From Flavobacterium faecale (GTDB lineage: Bacteria; Bacteroidota; Bacteroidia; Flavobacteriales; Flavobacteriaceae), in NCBI RefSeq assembly GCF_003076455.1, contig NZ_CP020918.1, positions 4,004,001 through 4,068,000 of the forward strand: 64,000 nt of DNA. Direction: 5' to 3'. Below are positions 55,218 through 64,000 of the stretch, in pieces; positions within the stretch are counted from its first letter, which is position 1; every line of letters begins with the position of its first letter. The notes under the pieces are model-generated. The model was not told the origin of the DNA and ran no database searches. It saw only the letters and a program-made list of their open reading frames with translations. The position numbers were made by a program, and so were the translations under genes.

Positions 55218-56612
55218 TTAAAGGGAATTTATAAAGGTTAAAAGTGCATCACGCTCTTTTTTTGCCAATTTCTTAAATTCTGATTTGGCATAAGTAGCTT
55301 CACCTCCGTGCCACAAAATAGCCTCCTCAACATTTTTGGCTCTACCATCATGCATTAAAAAAGTATGTTTGTTTACTGTATTTATTAAACCAATTCCCCA
55401 CAACGGCTGCGTGCGCCACTCTGTTCCTGTAGCTAAATAATCAGGAGCATTATCTGCTAGGTTTGTGCCCATGTCATGCAAAAGCATATCTGTATACGGA
55501 CGAATCACCTGACTACGCAAGGCTGCAATAGCATGTGTAGTACCTGTGGTCATTTTTGGAATATGGCAACTTGTACACCCAATGGTTTCAAAAGTTTTCT
55601 TACCAGCCAAAACGGTCGCATCGTTATAATCACGACGGGCAGGAACAGCCAATGTACTCGAGTAAAACACAACCTTATCAAAATTTGCATCTGAAATTTC
55701 AGGTTCACCACCATTCGGAATTCCACTTCCATTTACAGAAGCAGGAATATTTTCGGTTGGAAACAATGAACTAGTAATCCCCATATCTCCAGAAAAAGCA
55801 GCTGCAGCTTGTTGGCGAATAGTTGGTTGGTTGGCTTTCCACCCAAAACGTCCTAATACATTTGAATTGGAAACGATATCGTAAACATAATTTGCTTTAC
55901 CTGATACACCATTTTTGGTATTTTGGTAAGCAAAGGCTAGAATAGTAGCTTCGGGAATCGCCTCTAGCAAACCTAAACCAATGACTTGATTGGCAACTCT
56001 TGGTGACACCTTAACATTGCTAGATAAGGCTCCAAAACCTAGATTACTAATAGTATAGATTGGTTTTTGTAAAGTAACTGTAGAACCATCTGCGTAGGTT
56101 TCGACTATAGGTGTGTAGGCAATAGTATACGTACCTTTTGTCGTTTGCCCCAAAATGGCATTGTCTTGCAACTGTCCTCCATAAATAGGATCTGGCAACG
56201 ATGCTCCATGTGCATCCACGCCTGCAATACTCAATCGGAGCAAGAGTCCGTGACCTGTTTCATTGTCGGCATATTGGGGTCTTCCACGTCCATCTTTAAA
56301 GTGACAACTAGAGCAAGAAATAGCATTGAAATAAGGTCCTAAACCATCTCTAGCAGTTGTAGATGCAGGTGCAATGACCCAATTTTGTCTAAAGAAAGAA
56401 TTTCCGATTCCGAAATTTGACTGCTCATCGTAAGTCAAATTGGGTGCAAAAAATCCGAAGGCTTCTTCTGATGTATTAAAAACGGTAACATCTCCACCTG
56501 AAAATTGTTCGTTGTCCTCTGCTTTCAAGTCCTCATAATCTGCATCTGATGAACTACAACTTACAAGAAGTGTAGCAGCCAAAACGAAACTTAATTTTAT
56601 ATAATTTTTCAT
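55218..56612 (-). CDS. Diheme oxidoreductase-family (DUF1111) cytochrome c lipoprotein
   Basis: The 464-residue lipoprotein (LLVSCSSSD) has two CxxCH heme sites: CSSCH at ~residue 100 (FNAISCSSCHFKDGRGRP) and CTSCH at ~345 (FETIGCTSCHIPKMTTG). The rest matches the DUF1111/di-heme oxidoreductase family, including PLWGIGLINTVNKHTFLMHDGRAKNVEEAILWHGGEA. It is a periplasmic or outer-membrane redox protein. It follows the imelysin gene on the same strand (67 bp), a pairing common in Bacteroidota iron-related clusters. Confidence 0.88.
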   Translation of the reverse strand: MKNYIKLSFVLAATLLVSCSSSDADYEDLKAEDNEQFSGGDVTVFNTSEEAFGFFAPNLTYDEQSNFGIGNSFFRQNWVIAPASTTARDGLGPYFNAISCSSCHFKDGRGRPQYADNETGHGLLLRLSIAGVDAHGASLPDPIYGGQLQDNAILGQTTKGTYTIAYTPIVETYADGSTVTLQKPIYTISNLGFGALSSNVKVSPRVANQVIGLGLLEAIPEATILAFAYQNTKNGVSGKANYVYDIVSNSNVLGRFGWKANQPTIRQQAAAAFSGDMGITSSLFPTENIPASVNGSGIPNGGEPEISDANFDKVVFYSSTLAVPARRDYNDATVLAGKKTFETIGCTSCHIPKMTTGTTHAIAALRSQVIRPYTDMLLHDMGTNLADNAPDYLATGTEWRTQPLWGIGLINTVNKHTFLMHDGRAKNVEEAILWHGGEATYAKSEFKKLAKKERDALLTFINSL

Positions 56613-56679
56613 GATATTTTAAACAGTAAAAGTGCCTCTTTTTAAGGAAGCACTTAGAGATTATTAGAAATAAAGAGAT

Positions 56680-57849
56680 TTAGCTATTTACCAAAATTCC
56701 AATTTTTGTAGCACCATCTAATATATTTTTAGCTAGATTTTTGATCGCCACTACTGCAACTTTTACTTTAGCACCTTCTACAGAGCTTGCTCCACCAGAA
56801 ATAGCATAATCAAACGGAATAGCCATTGCTGCTACAGATGATGTTGCTAGTGCAATTTGTGCTTGCGTTTCTGTGTAGGTTGTAGTATTTGCTTGTTGTA
56901 CTAAATCTTCAAGAGACGGTCCGTCGATTGTACCGTAGGTTCCTTGATAAATATTAATAGCTCCTTGTAAATTCAATGCAATATCACGGTGCGTATTATC
57001 GCTAAAACATGAATGCTCATCTTCTTGATCTTCATTACCCAAAGCCACTTCCATACGCTCAGATGGTAATTCTGCAGAAATTAAAGTAGTAACACCTCTG
57101 TACATATTCTTAATGGCGTCATCTTCATTCATAGCCAAAAAGGTTGTACGATAAGCTCCGCCTGTTTTCCATTGATTAGCAACGTATAATAAGTGATCTG
57201 TTAGTAAATCAGCACACACCTTTAAATAGGTTGCACGCCTAGATTGATTAAGCGCTGTACCACCAACAAGAACATAGTCTGTATAAGGTCTTTGCCCAGG
57301 TAATTTAGCTGAAGGAGCAGTTAAATCTTGTCCCCAAAGTAAAAATTCGATTGCATGGTAACCAACTGTAACATACTTTTCGTTATCATTTTTTCCGTTT
57401 TCACCTTCCAAAACATCTTTACTGATGATCGGAAAACTAACCAGACTATTGATGATTCCTGCAGTTGGATTCCCTTGTACATAGTCAATATAGTTTTCGT
57501 CCAATGGCCATGAATTAATAAACCCTTCTGGACCATCTGCATTATCAATAGGTCCATCTGCAAAACGGAACGCCTCTGTAGTACCGTAACTCTCACGCGA
57601 CTGTTTCCAAGAATTTTTTGCTGCTGTAAAAGTAGTTTCAGAAGGATTAGCTGTAAAAGTATTGATTGCTGTTTCCAAGACTACAGCATCTTCATACGCT
57701 TTTTGATAATTGGCATACGCTATATCAGCATAAGTTGTAATTACCTCTTTTTTAGAAACGGTTTGCCCATTAGTATCGTCTTTATCACAAGAGATAAAAA
57801 AAGCTAGTGCCCCTACAATTAATCCACTTTTAAAAATTGAAATCTTCAT
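56680..57849 (-). CDS. Imelysin-family (M75-like) lipoprotein
   Basis: The 389-residue lipoprotein (ALAFFISCDKDD) has an imelysin fold with the conserved GxHxxE motif intact (VGYHAIEFLLWGQD). EAFRFADGPIDNADGPEGFINSWPLDENYIDYV is a family signature. Imelysins are iron-regulated, probably iron- or heme-handling periplasmic proteins; peptidase activity is doubtful. It is divergent from the DUF4856 gene and upstream of the diheme cytochrome. Confidence 0.9.
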   Translation of the reverse strand: MKISIFKSGLIVGALAFFISCDKDDTNGQTVSKKEVITTYADIAYANYQKAYEDAVVLETAINTFTANPSETTFTAAKNSWKQSRESYGTTEAFRFADGPIDNADGPEGFINSWPLDENYIDYVQGNPTAGIINSLVSFPIISKDVLEGENGKNDNEKYVTVGYHAIEFLLWGQDLTAPSAKLPGQRPYTDYVLVGGTALNQSRRATYLKVCADLLTDHLLYVANQWKTGGAYRTTFLAMNEDDAIKNMYRGVTTLISAELPSERMEVALGNEDQEDEHSCFSDNTHRDIALNLQGAINIYQGTYGTIDGPSLEDLVQQANTTTYTETQAQIALATSSVAAMAIPFDYAISGGASSVEGAKVKVAVVAIKNLAKNILDGATKIGILVNS

Positions 57850-57889
57850 TTTATAGTATATTTATTATTTAGAATGATTTTACGCAGCG

Positions 57890-58018
57890 CAAAACTATAA
57901 GATACTTTTTATATTTCCAAAGATTATTTAGATTTAATTTAAATAAAAATAAAAGTTAAATATTATTTATAAATAATCTAAATAAAATTTGCGTGTGTTA
58001 AATTCGATGCTATCTTTG
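57890..58018. promoter_or_regulatory. Symmetrical divergent promoters of the imelysin cluster
   Basis: Plus strand: TTTG (57988-57991), 19 nt, TATCTTTG (58011-58018). Minus strand: TTTG (57918-57921), 20 nt, TAGTTTTG (57890-57897). Both fit the consensus exactly. Each -33 is preceded by a copy of ATCTAAATAA (57976-57985 plus; 57924-57933 inverted), a shared operator-like element possibly for iron control. The two mRNAs also share the leader TCATTCTAAATA before their ATGs. Confidence 0.8.
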
Positions 58019-58055
58019 CAGAAAATTATTCTTATTCATTCTAAATAAATAAAAA

Positions 58056-59276
58056 ATGACACGTTCGAATTTACTTTTATCAGCAATTGCAATAGCAAGT
58101 TTGACTTTTACTTCTTGTTCGAAAGACAATGACGACACTTTGACAAGTTATACCGTTCCTACCGACTACACCTTCGAAAGAAATAGCAGTACATCTGTAG
58201 ATTTTTCAGGGCAGTCAAGTCGTTTGTTAATGTTGGGCGAAATGGGAACGTATATTAGTAATGCTGCAAAAAACAAAACATTAGCAAGCAATACGGTCTT
58301 GTCTAATATGTATTCAAATACTAATAATCAGTTTTCTACAACAGACCTTAATACCTCTGGAAAACAATTAAAAGATAAAACAGCGGCTTCAAAAGATTAC
58401 TTTTCTACTTTTTTAGGTGGAGGAACTACTGCAGAAAAAATTGCTGTTCAAACCTTTTTCGAAAGTCAGTTGATAAATGCTTCATCTGCGAGTACATTAA
58501 AATCAGATAACACACAAGTACAAGCGTCTGCAGGAGTTGCAGGAGCCTACTTAGACGGTACATCTACACGATTGTTTGCTGCAAATGGTTTAGAGCCACA
58601 GCAAGTATTACTTAAAGGTATGATGGGTGCTAGCTTTATGGATCAAATAGTAAACAACTATTTGAGTACAGCAAAATTGGATGATGCCATGAACAGAGAC
58701 AACAACACAAACAAAGTAGTTGAAACTGGAACAAACTATACTACTATGGAGCACAACTGGGATGAAGCTTATGGCTACATTTATGGTGCTGGTGGTGGAA
58801 AATATTGGGACAGCTACATCAATCAAGTTAACGCAGATGCAGATTTCAACACACTAACGGTTGATATAAAAAATGCCTTCATTAAAGGTAGAGCTGCAAT
58901 TGTAGCTAATGATTACACTACAAGAAACGCACAAATTGACATTATCAAAGCTAAATTGGCAATAGTGCCTGCAGTACGTGCCGTATTTTATTTGCAAGAA
59001 GGTAAAGGAAAGTTGACTACCAACAAAGGAGCTGCTGCATTCCACGCACTTTCTGAAGCATATGGTTTCATCATGTGTTTACGTTACACAAACAAACCAG
59101 GAACAAATGCACCTTATTTTTCAAAAACAGAGGTTGACACCATATTAGCGACTTTAACAAAAGGAACTAACGGTTACTGGGATGTTGATTATTTGAATGC
59201 AAATTTAGATACGCTTTCTACTCAAATCGCAACTAGATTTGGTTTCACAGTGGCACAAGCTGTAACAGTAAACTAA
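58056..59276 (+). CDS. DUF4856-domain lipoprotein
   Basis: The 406-residue lipoprotein (TFTSCSKDNDD) has the DUF4856 pattern: YTFERNSSTSVDFSGQSSRLLMLGEMGTYI, MEHNWDEAYGYIYGAGGG and KGAAAFHALSEAYGFIMCLRYT. The fold is imelysin-like helical bundles; function is unestablished. It is first of the plus-strand cluster DUF4856, imelysin, HTTM, FecA-like receptor, a recurrent Bacteroidota iron-uptake arrangement. Confidence 0.88.
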   Translation: MTRSNLLLSAIAIASLTFTSCSKDNDDTLTSYTVPTDYTFERNSSTSVDFSGQSSRLLMLGEMGTYISNAAKNKTLASNTVLSNMYSNTNNQFSTTDLNTSGKQLKDKTAASKDYFSTFLGGGTTAEKIAVQTFFESQLINASSASTLKSDNTQVQASAGVAGAYLDGTSTRLFAANGLEPQQVLLKGMMGASFMDQIVNNYLSTAKLDDAMNRDNNTNKVVETGTNYTTMEHNWDEAYGYIYGAGGGKYWDSYINQVNADADFNTLTVDIKNAFIKGRAAIVANDYTTRNAQIDIIKAKLAIVPAVRAVFYLQEGKGKLTTNKGAAAFHALSEAYGFIMCLRYTNKPGTNAPYFSKTEVDTILATLTKGTNGYWDVDYLNANLDTLSTQIATRFGFTVAQAVTVN

Positions 59277-59400
59277 AAAATAATTCAAAATCAAGAGTAG
59301 GCAACTACTCTTGATTTTAATGTACTTTTGCAAAAAAATTATAAACAGAAAATCAATTGTATTCTCTGTTTTGTTTTATTCGAAATAAAAATAGCAGATC

Positions 59401-60513
59401 ATGAAAAAAATATTCTTTTTATTCAGCATTATAGCACTTGCAGCCGCATGTTCTTCTTCTGACGGAGAAACTTCTACCACTAACGATGGGTACGATAGAA
59501 AAGCATTGCTGACGCATTGGGCTAACAACATTATTATCCCTTCGTACACTAACTACCAAGTTAAATTGCAAACCCTTACAACAGATGTAAATAACTTCAC
59601 TGCTACGCCTACTGTTGCAACTCTTGCTACAGCACGTGCTTCATGGGTAGAGGCATACAAAGCGTTTCAATATGTTGCTCCTTTCTCTTTTGGAAAAGCA
59701 GAGGATATTTATTTTAAAGAAAAATCAAATACGTATCCAACAGATGCTAGCGGAATCAATGCAAACATTACTGCAGGAACTTACGATTTTACTTTAATTT
59801 CGCAATTTAGCAAGCAAGGTTTGCCTGCTTTGGATTATGTGTTAAATGGATTAGGAACTACTGACGAAGCTATTGTAGCTTTTTATACTGGAGCATCTGC
59901 TGCAAATTATAAAAAATATGCGACCGACTTGGTAAGCAACTTAAAAACAAACAACGATACCGTACTTAACGACTGGACTGGAAGTTATAAAAACACCTAC
60001 ATTACAAACGATGGCAATACCATCACGAGTTCAGTAAGTATTACTGTAAATATGTTTATCAAAAACTTCGAGAAAAATGTTCGTGCTGGTAAAATAGGTA
60101 TTCCTGCAGGAGTATTTTCTGGTGGAAAAACATTACCTGCAAGTGTTGAAGCATTTTATAAAAAAGACATTTCAAAAACGTTATACACTACTGCTATCCA
60201 AGCATCACAAGACTTTTATAACGGTAAAACTTTTGGAAGTACTGCTACAGGACCTGGATTAAAAGCGTATTTAGACTTTTTGAAAACGGTGCGTAGTGGT
60301 CAAAATTTGAGCGATGTCATCAATGATCAATTCACGACCATCTATGCAAAAGTAGATTTATTAAATGCTAATTTCAATACTCAAATCACTACTGATAATA
60401 GTAAAATGATTACTGCTTATGATGCTACACAACAAAATGTAGTGTACATGAAGTTGGATATGATGCAAGCCTTGAAAATTACTGTTGACTATGTTGATAG
60501 CGATGGTGACTAG
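59401..60513 (+). CDS. Imelysin-family lipoprotein with degenerate GxHxxE motif
   Basis: The 370-residue lipoprotein (IALAAACSSSDGE) has an imelysin-type bundle (LTHWANNIIIPSYTNYQ, ARASWVEAYKAFQYVAPFSFGKAEDIYF). At the motif position it reads GLPALDYVL, so the histidine and glutamate of GxHxxE are replaced. It may bind a different ligand than the intact copy at 56680. It follows DUF4856 by 124 bp and precedes HTTM by 39 bp. Confidence 0.87.
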   Translation: MKKIFFLFSIIALAAACSSSDGETSTTNDGYDRKALLTHWANNIIIPSYTNYQVKLQTLTTDVNNFTATPTVATLATARASWVEAYKAFQYVAPFSFGKAEDIYFKEKSNTYPTDASGINANITAGTYDFTLISQFSKQGLPALDYVLNGLGTTDEAIVAFYTGASAANYKKYATDLVSNLKTNNDTVLNDWTGSYKNTYITNDGNTITSSVSITVNMFIKNFEKNVRAGKIGIPAGVFSGGKTLPASVEAFYKKDISKTLYTTAIQASQDFYNGKTFGSTATGPGLKAYLDFLKTVRSGQNLSDVINDQFTTIYAKVDLLNANFNTQITTDNSKMITAYDATQQNVVYMKLDMMQALKITVDYVDSDGD

Positions 60514-60552
60514 AAAATCATATTAAAACTATTCTTCTTTAATTACAAATTT

Positions 60553-61911
60553 ATGTTTCAAACGTATTTTAAACAATATACATCAGCCGCGACGCTAGCC
60601 TTTTTTAGGCTAGCGTTTGGTTTAATGATGCTTTTGAGTTTGATACGCTTTGCTAGTTACGGTTGGATCAAAAAGTTCTATATTGATCCTGCTTTCCACT
60701 TTACTTATTATGGTTTTGAATGGGTGAAACCAATCGGAATTTACACCTACCTCATCTTTATAATTTGCGCCGTTGCGGCCATTATGGTTGCTATAGGGTA
60801 CCAATACAAATTGGCTATCGTTAGTTTTTTTCTGAGTTTTACCTACATCGAACTTATGGACAAAACTACCTACCTCAACCACTATTATTTCATAACGATT
60901 GTGAGTTTGGTTCTCTGTTTTTTACCCGCCAACTGCTATTTTTCAGTAGATGCTTATAAAAATGAGAAGCTCCGTTTTCAATCCATACCACGTTGGACTA
61001 CTGACATTTTAAAAATACTACTCGCCATTGTGTACATCTACGCAGGACTGGCAAAATTAAACTCAGATTGGTTGTTGGAGGCTATGCCATTAAAAATATG
61101 GTTACCCGATAATACTAAGATTCCGGTTTTGAGTTATTTTATGAATCAAACTTGGGTACACTACGCCTTCAGTTGGGTGGGCATGATTTACGATCTTGGC
61201 ATCGTATTTTTAATGCTAAATAAAAAAACCCGTAATTTTGGCTTTTTCTTGATTGTAGTATTCCATTTATTGACTCGAATATTGTTTCCTATCGGTGTGT
61301 TTCCATATGTGATGATTGTCAGTTCTTTGATTTTTTTCGAACCTTCGTTACATAAAAAAATACTCGGCCTAGCTGCCAAATTATTTTCATCTAGCCTTAT
61401 ATTATTCGAAAATGGAAAAGATAAAGTACAAAGCTTCTCTCCTATTAATCGATTGAAATTGGGATTTTTAGGTTTGTTTTTAGCTTTTCAGTTGTTGTTT
61501 CCTTTTCGTTACCTCTGTTATCCGGATGAATTATTCTGGACCGAAGAAGGCTTTCGTTTCTCTTGGCGCGTGATGCTGATGGAAAAAGCAGGTTATACCG
61601 AATTTATAGTCTCAGACAAATTAAATAACAAAAGTATTCGGGTAAATAACACACAATTTTTAACTCCGTTTCAAGAAAAGCAAATGTCTTTTCAACCCGA
61701 TTTTATATTAGAATACGCACATTATTTAAAAGAATATTACCAACAACAAGGGTTTATAAATCCCGAAGTTCATGTGTCGAGTTACGTCGCATTGAACGGA
61801 AGATTAAGCAAACAATATATAAACCCAAACATCAATTTAGCAAAAGAAAATGAAAGCTTTACACACAAAACTTGGATTCTCCCGTTTAATGACGCTATCA
61901 AAGGGCTATAA
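60553..61911 (+). CDS. HTTM-domain (gamma-carboxylase-like) membrane protein
   Basis: The 452-residue protein has several N-terminal membrane helices of the HTTM domain (FFRLAFGLMMLLSLIRF, DPAFHFTYYGFEWVKP, YLNHYYFITIVSLVLCFLPANCYFSVD, IYAGLAKLNSDWL) and a soluble C-terminus. These are homologous to vitamin K-dependent gamma-carboxylase, but bacterial substrates are unknown. In this cluster it sits between imelysin and the FecA-like receptor, whose start codon lies inside its 3' end (62-bp overlap), implying coupled expression. Confidence 0.88.
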   Translation: MFQTYFKQYTSAATLAFFRLAFGLMMLLSLIRFASYGWIKKFYIDPAFHFTYYGFEWVKPIGIYTYLIFIICAVAAIMVAIGYQYKLAIVSFFLSFTYIELMDKTTYLNHYYFITIVSLVLCFLPANCYFSVDAYKNEKLRFQSIPRWTTDILKILLAIVYIYAGLAKLNSDWLLEAMPLKIWLPDNTKIPVLSYFMNQTWVHYAFSWVGMIYDLGIVFLMLNKKTRNFGFFLIVVFHLLTRILFPIGVFPYVMIVSSLIFFEPSLHKKILGLAAKLFSSSLILFENGKDKVQSFSPINRLKLGFLGLFLAFQLLFPFRYLCYPDELFWTEEGFRFSWRVMLMEKAGYTEFIVSDKLNNKSIRVNNTQFLTPFQEKQMSFQPDFILEYAHYLKEYYQQQGFINPEVHVSSYVALNGRLSKQYINPNINLAKENESFTHKTWILPFNDAIKGL

Positions 61912-64000
61912 AGTAGCACTCCTATTATTGTTTTCGATTACTAGTTTTGCGCAACACAAAATTGCAGGAACAGTGACTGATAATAAAGGGAACAAATTAG
62001 CACAGGTTGAAATATTCAGCAAAACAACTGGCATCAAAGAATTTTCTAATTCAAATGGGCAGTTTGAATTCAATTTTAAATCCCAAGGGAGTCACGATTT
62101 AGTGTTTTTCAAGAACGGATACAGCATCGTAGAACAAATTAGCATCACAACAGGAAGTGATTTGACAGTTGTTTTGACTAAAATCAATAATCTGTCTGAG
62201 GTAATTATTCGAAAACAAAATGACAGGCTACAGTCGATTCGAAAACTAAATGATATTGAGGAAACTGCTATTTATGCAGGTAAAAAGACCGAAGTAATCA
62301 ATGTCGAAAAATTGACTGCCAATAAATCAACTAACAATGCGCGACAAATTTTTGCTCAAGTAGTTGGTTTAACGATTAACGAAAGCTCTGATGGTGGTTT
62401 GCAATTGAGCATTGGAGGTCGCGGATTAGATCCCAACCGAACCGCTAACTTTAATACACGTCAAAACGGTTACGACATAAGTGCCGATGTTTTGGGGTAT
62501 CCTGAGAGTTATTACACTACACCAACAGAAGCCTTAGAAGAAATTCAAGTGATTCGTGGTGCAGCATCTTTACAATATGGAACACAGTTTGGTGGTATGA
62601 TTAACTTCAAATTAAAAACTCCTTCTTTAAAACCGATTGAAGTTACAACCCGAAATACTATTGGTTCCTACGGATTGTACACCAACTTCACTTCATTAAG
62701 TGGTACTAAAGGCAAATTTAGCTACTACGCCTTTTTTAATTACAAACAAGGAAATGGGTACAGACCTAATTCTGATTTTGATAGCAAGAGCTATTTTGCC
62801 AATCTAAATTACAAATTCAACGAAAAAACATCCTTGCATTTTGACTATACCTATTATAATTACTTGGCGCAACAACCAGGTGGTTTGACAGACGAGCAGT
62901 TTAATGAAAATCCAAAACAAAGCAATAGAACTCGAAATTGGTTTGCTGTGAATTGGAATTTATATGCCTTACGTTTAAAACATAAGTTTGACGAAAACTC
63001 TGATTTCTCATTGCAATTATTTGGACTGGATGCCACTAGAAAAGCATTAGGTTTTAGAGATAACCGCATCACCACGCCCGATCCTATGGGTGCACGTGAC
63101 TTGATTCTGGGTGATTTTGTTAACTGGGGTGCCGAAGCGCGCTACCTAAAACGCTATTATATTGGAGAACAAAAAAGTGCGTTTTTAATTGGTGCCAAAT
63201 ATTACCAATCCCGTAATACACAACAGCAAGGTCCAGGTAGCTCAAGTTCTGGCGCCGATTTTACGATCGCAAATACCGAATATCCTTTTTATGCCAATCA
63301 ATCAAATTTTACTTTTCCGAATCTAAATCTTGCCATTTTTGGTGAAAATATTTTTAAAATCAATGCTAATTTTACAATTACACCTGGTTTTAGAATCGAA
63401 AAAATACGAACGCAAGCTAAAGGAACTTACCAGAAAATCAATCAAGATTTGGCAGGTAATGTTATCTTGAATGAAACCGTTTCAGAAGATATTGTTAAGG
63501 ACAGAAACCTATACCTGCTAGGTGTAGGATTGAGCTATAAACCTAAAAAAGGAATGGAAATCTATGGTAACGTCTCTCAAAACTATCGTTCGGTAACTTT
63601 TAGCGATATTTTTACCGTTAATCCTAGTCAGGCAGTAGATCCCAATATAACAGATGAAAAAGGATATACATCAGATATTGGAATACGAGGAAATCTTGGT
63701 CAGAAACTAACCTTCGATTCTAGTATTTTTGGATTGTACTACAACAATAAAATCGGGCAATATGACGGTACCAATGCTTCCAATAACATTGTAAAAATCA
63801 CCGCAAATACTGGAACTGCGTTTACGTATGGATTTGAAACGTTATTAGATTGGAACATTGCCAAAACCTATTTCCCTGCTAAAGAAAATTTGAGTTGGAA
63901 TGTATTTACCAATTCCTCAATTACAGGATCTACTTATCTAAAATCAGATATACCGACGGTGAAGAAAGGCTACAAAGTAGAATTTGTGCCTAGATACAAC
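61850..64000 (+). CDS. FecA-like TonB-dependent receptor, 3' partial
   Basis: The frame starts at ATG 61850 inside the HTTM gene and runs open to the window end (717 codons seen). It has a signal peptide (LLLLFSITSFAQ), a carboxypeptidase-regulatory-like domain (HKIAGTVTDNKGNKLAQVEIF), then a plug domain (ARQIFAQVVGLTINESSDGG, SIGGRGLDPNRTANFNTRQNG, IQVIRGAASLQYGTQFGGMINFKL) and barrel strands. The plug is closest to Fe(III)-dicitrate receptors. With the imelysins and DUF4856 this suggests iron-complex uptake. It was missed as an ORF because it lacks a stop. Confidence 0.88.
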   Translation, partial: MKALHTKLGFSRLMTLSKGYKVALLLLFSITSFAQHKIAGTVTDNKGNKLAQVEIFSKTTGIKEFSNSNGQFEFNFKSQGSHDLVFFKNGYSIVEQISITTGSDLTVVLTKINNLSEVIIRKQNDRLQSIRKLNDIEETAIYAGKKTEVINVEKLTANKSTNNARQIFAQVVGLTINESSDGGLQLSIGGRGLDPNRTANFNTRQNGYDISADVLGYPESYYTTPTEALEEIQVIRGAASLQYGTQFGGMINFKLKTPSLKPIEVTTRNTIGSYGLYTNFTSLSGTKGKFSYYAFFNYKQGNGYRPNSDFDSKSYFANLNYKFNEKTSLHFDYTYYNYLAQQPGGLTDEQFNENPKQSNRTRNWFAVNWNLYALRLKHKFDENSDFSLQLFGLDATRKALGFRDNRITTPDPMGARDLILGDFVNWGAEARYLKRYYIGEQKSAFLIGAKYYQSRNTQQQGPGSSSSGADFTIANTEYPFYANQSNFTFPNLNLAIFGENIFKINANFTITPGFRIEKIRTQAKGTYQKINQDLAGNVILNETVSEDIVKDRNLYLLGVGLSYKPKKGMEIYGNVSQNYRSVTFSDIFTVNPSQAVDPNITDEKGYTSDIGIRGNLGQKLTFDSSIFGLYYNNKIGQYDGTNASNNIVKITANTGTAFTYGFETLLDWNIAKTYFPAKENLSWNVFTNSSITGSTYLKSDIPTVKKGYKVEFVPRYN

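Noticed and set aside
57863..57880. Canonical Fur box in the imelysin intergenic region
   Set aside because: ATTTAGAATGATTTT is suggestive, but the matching copy lies in the other gene's leader and reads in the same sense on both mRNAs, so it is a shared leader rather than a proven operator.

Overview
The window is low-GC DNA from a member of the Bacteroidota, most likely Flavobacterium or a close relative. The signs are type IX secretion (T9SS) C-terminal sorting domains, SusC/FecA/BtuB-type receptors, flavobacterial promoters (TTTG, 19-21 nt, TANNTTTG), imelysin lipoproteins, a flexirubin-free carotenoid operon and a long Cas9 with a 46-bp CRISPR repeat. The species is not determined. No rRNA gene or complete tRNA gene was seen.

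Layout. 1-3161: 3' part of an ice-binding-like (DUF3494) T9SS-exported protein and a small sorting-tail protein. 3346-9874: signalling block with a receiver-kinase hybrid, a receiver-AraC regulator, a lone receiver and a 1194-residue multi-PAS histidine kinase. 10137-14470: mobile-DNA hot spot with an intact IS3-family element, a decayed IS200 transposase and an IS630-family element, followed by a double-hairpin terminator. 14866-17554: small TPR-like protein, DUF4252 pair and an S41 peptidase. 17617-27228: vitamin B12 acquisition, with two cobalamin riboswitches controlling a 96-residue exported protein, BtuB and a BtuG-like propeller on the minus strand, and a BtuF/BtuC/BtuD-type ABC transporter on the plus strand. 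The transporter genes are split by a 1.5-kb block holding a GxxExxY gene between inversely oriented repeat arrays.

27414-32215: tRNA methyltransferase, pseudouridine synthase, a Flavo-1-like RNA and a large secreted nuclease. 32312-41198: complete type II-C CRISPR-Cas system: tracrRNA (minus strand), cas9, a REP-associated tyrosine transposase, cas1, cas2 and an array of 32 repeats. The array ends in a 20-bp inverted repeat plus a UUCG-loop terminator that share the block TTCCGTTGTGAA with the real tracrRNA, which suggests a second, tracrRNA-like RNA fused to the array. 41233-46153: second Flavo-1-like RNA, lactonase, RmuC, YceI and an epimerase. 46218-52682: light-response cluster with a CarH-type B12 photoreceptor, crtI-crtB-crtZ-crtY, a SRPBCC protein and photolyase. 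52863-55135: Kir-type potassium channel and a hydrolase-like pseudoenzyme. 55218-64000: iron-uptake type cluster with diheme cytochrome, two imelysins, DUF4856, HTTM protein and a FecA-like receptor cut by the window edge.

Two themes connect regions. Cobalamin imported by the 17-27 kb genes is the likely chromophore of the CarH-type regulator at 52 kb. Mobile DNA (IS elements, REP transposase, GxxExxY repeat block) has entered otherwise functional operons.
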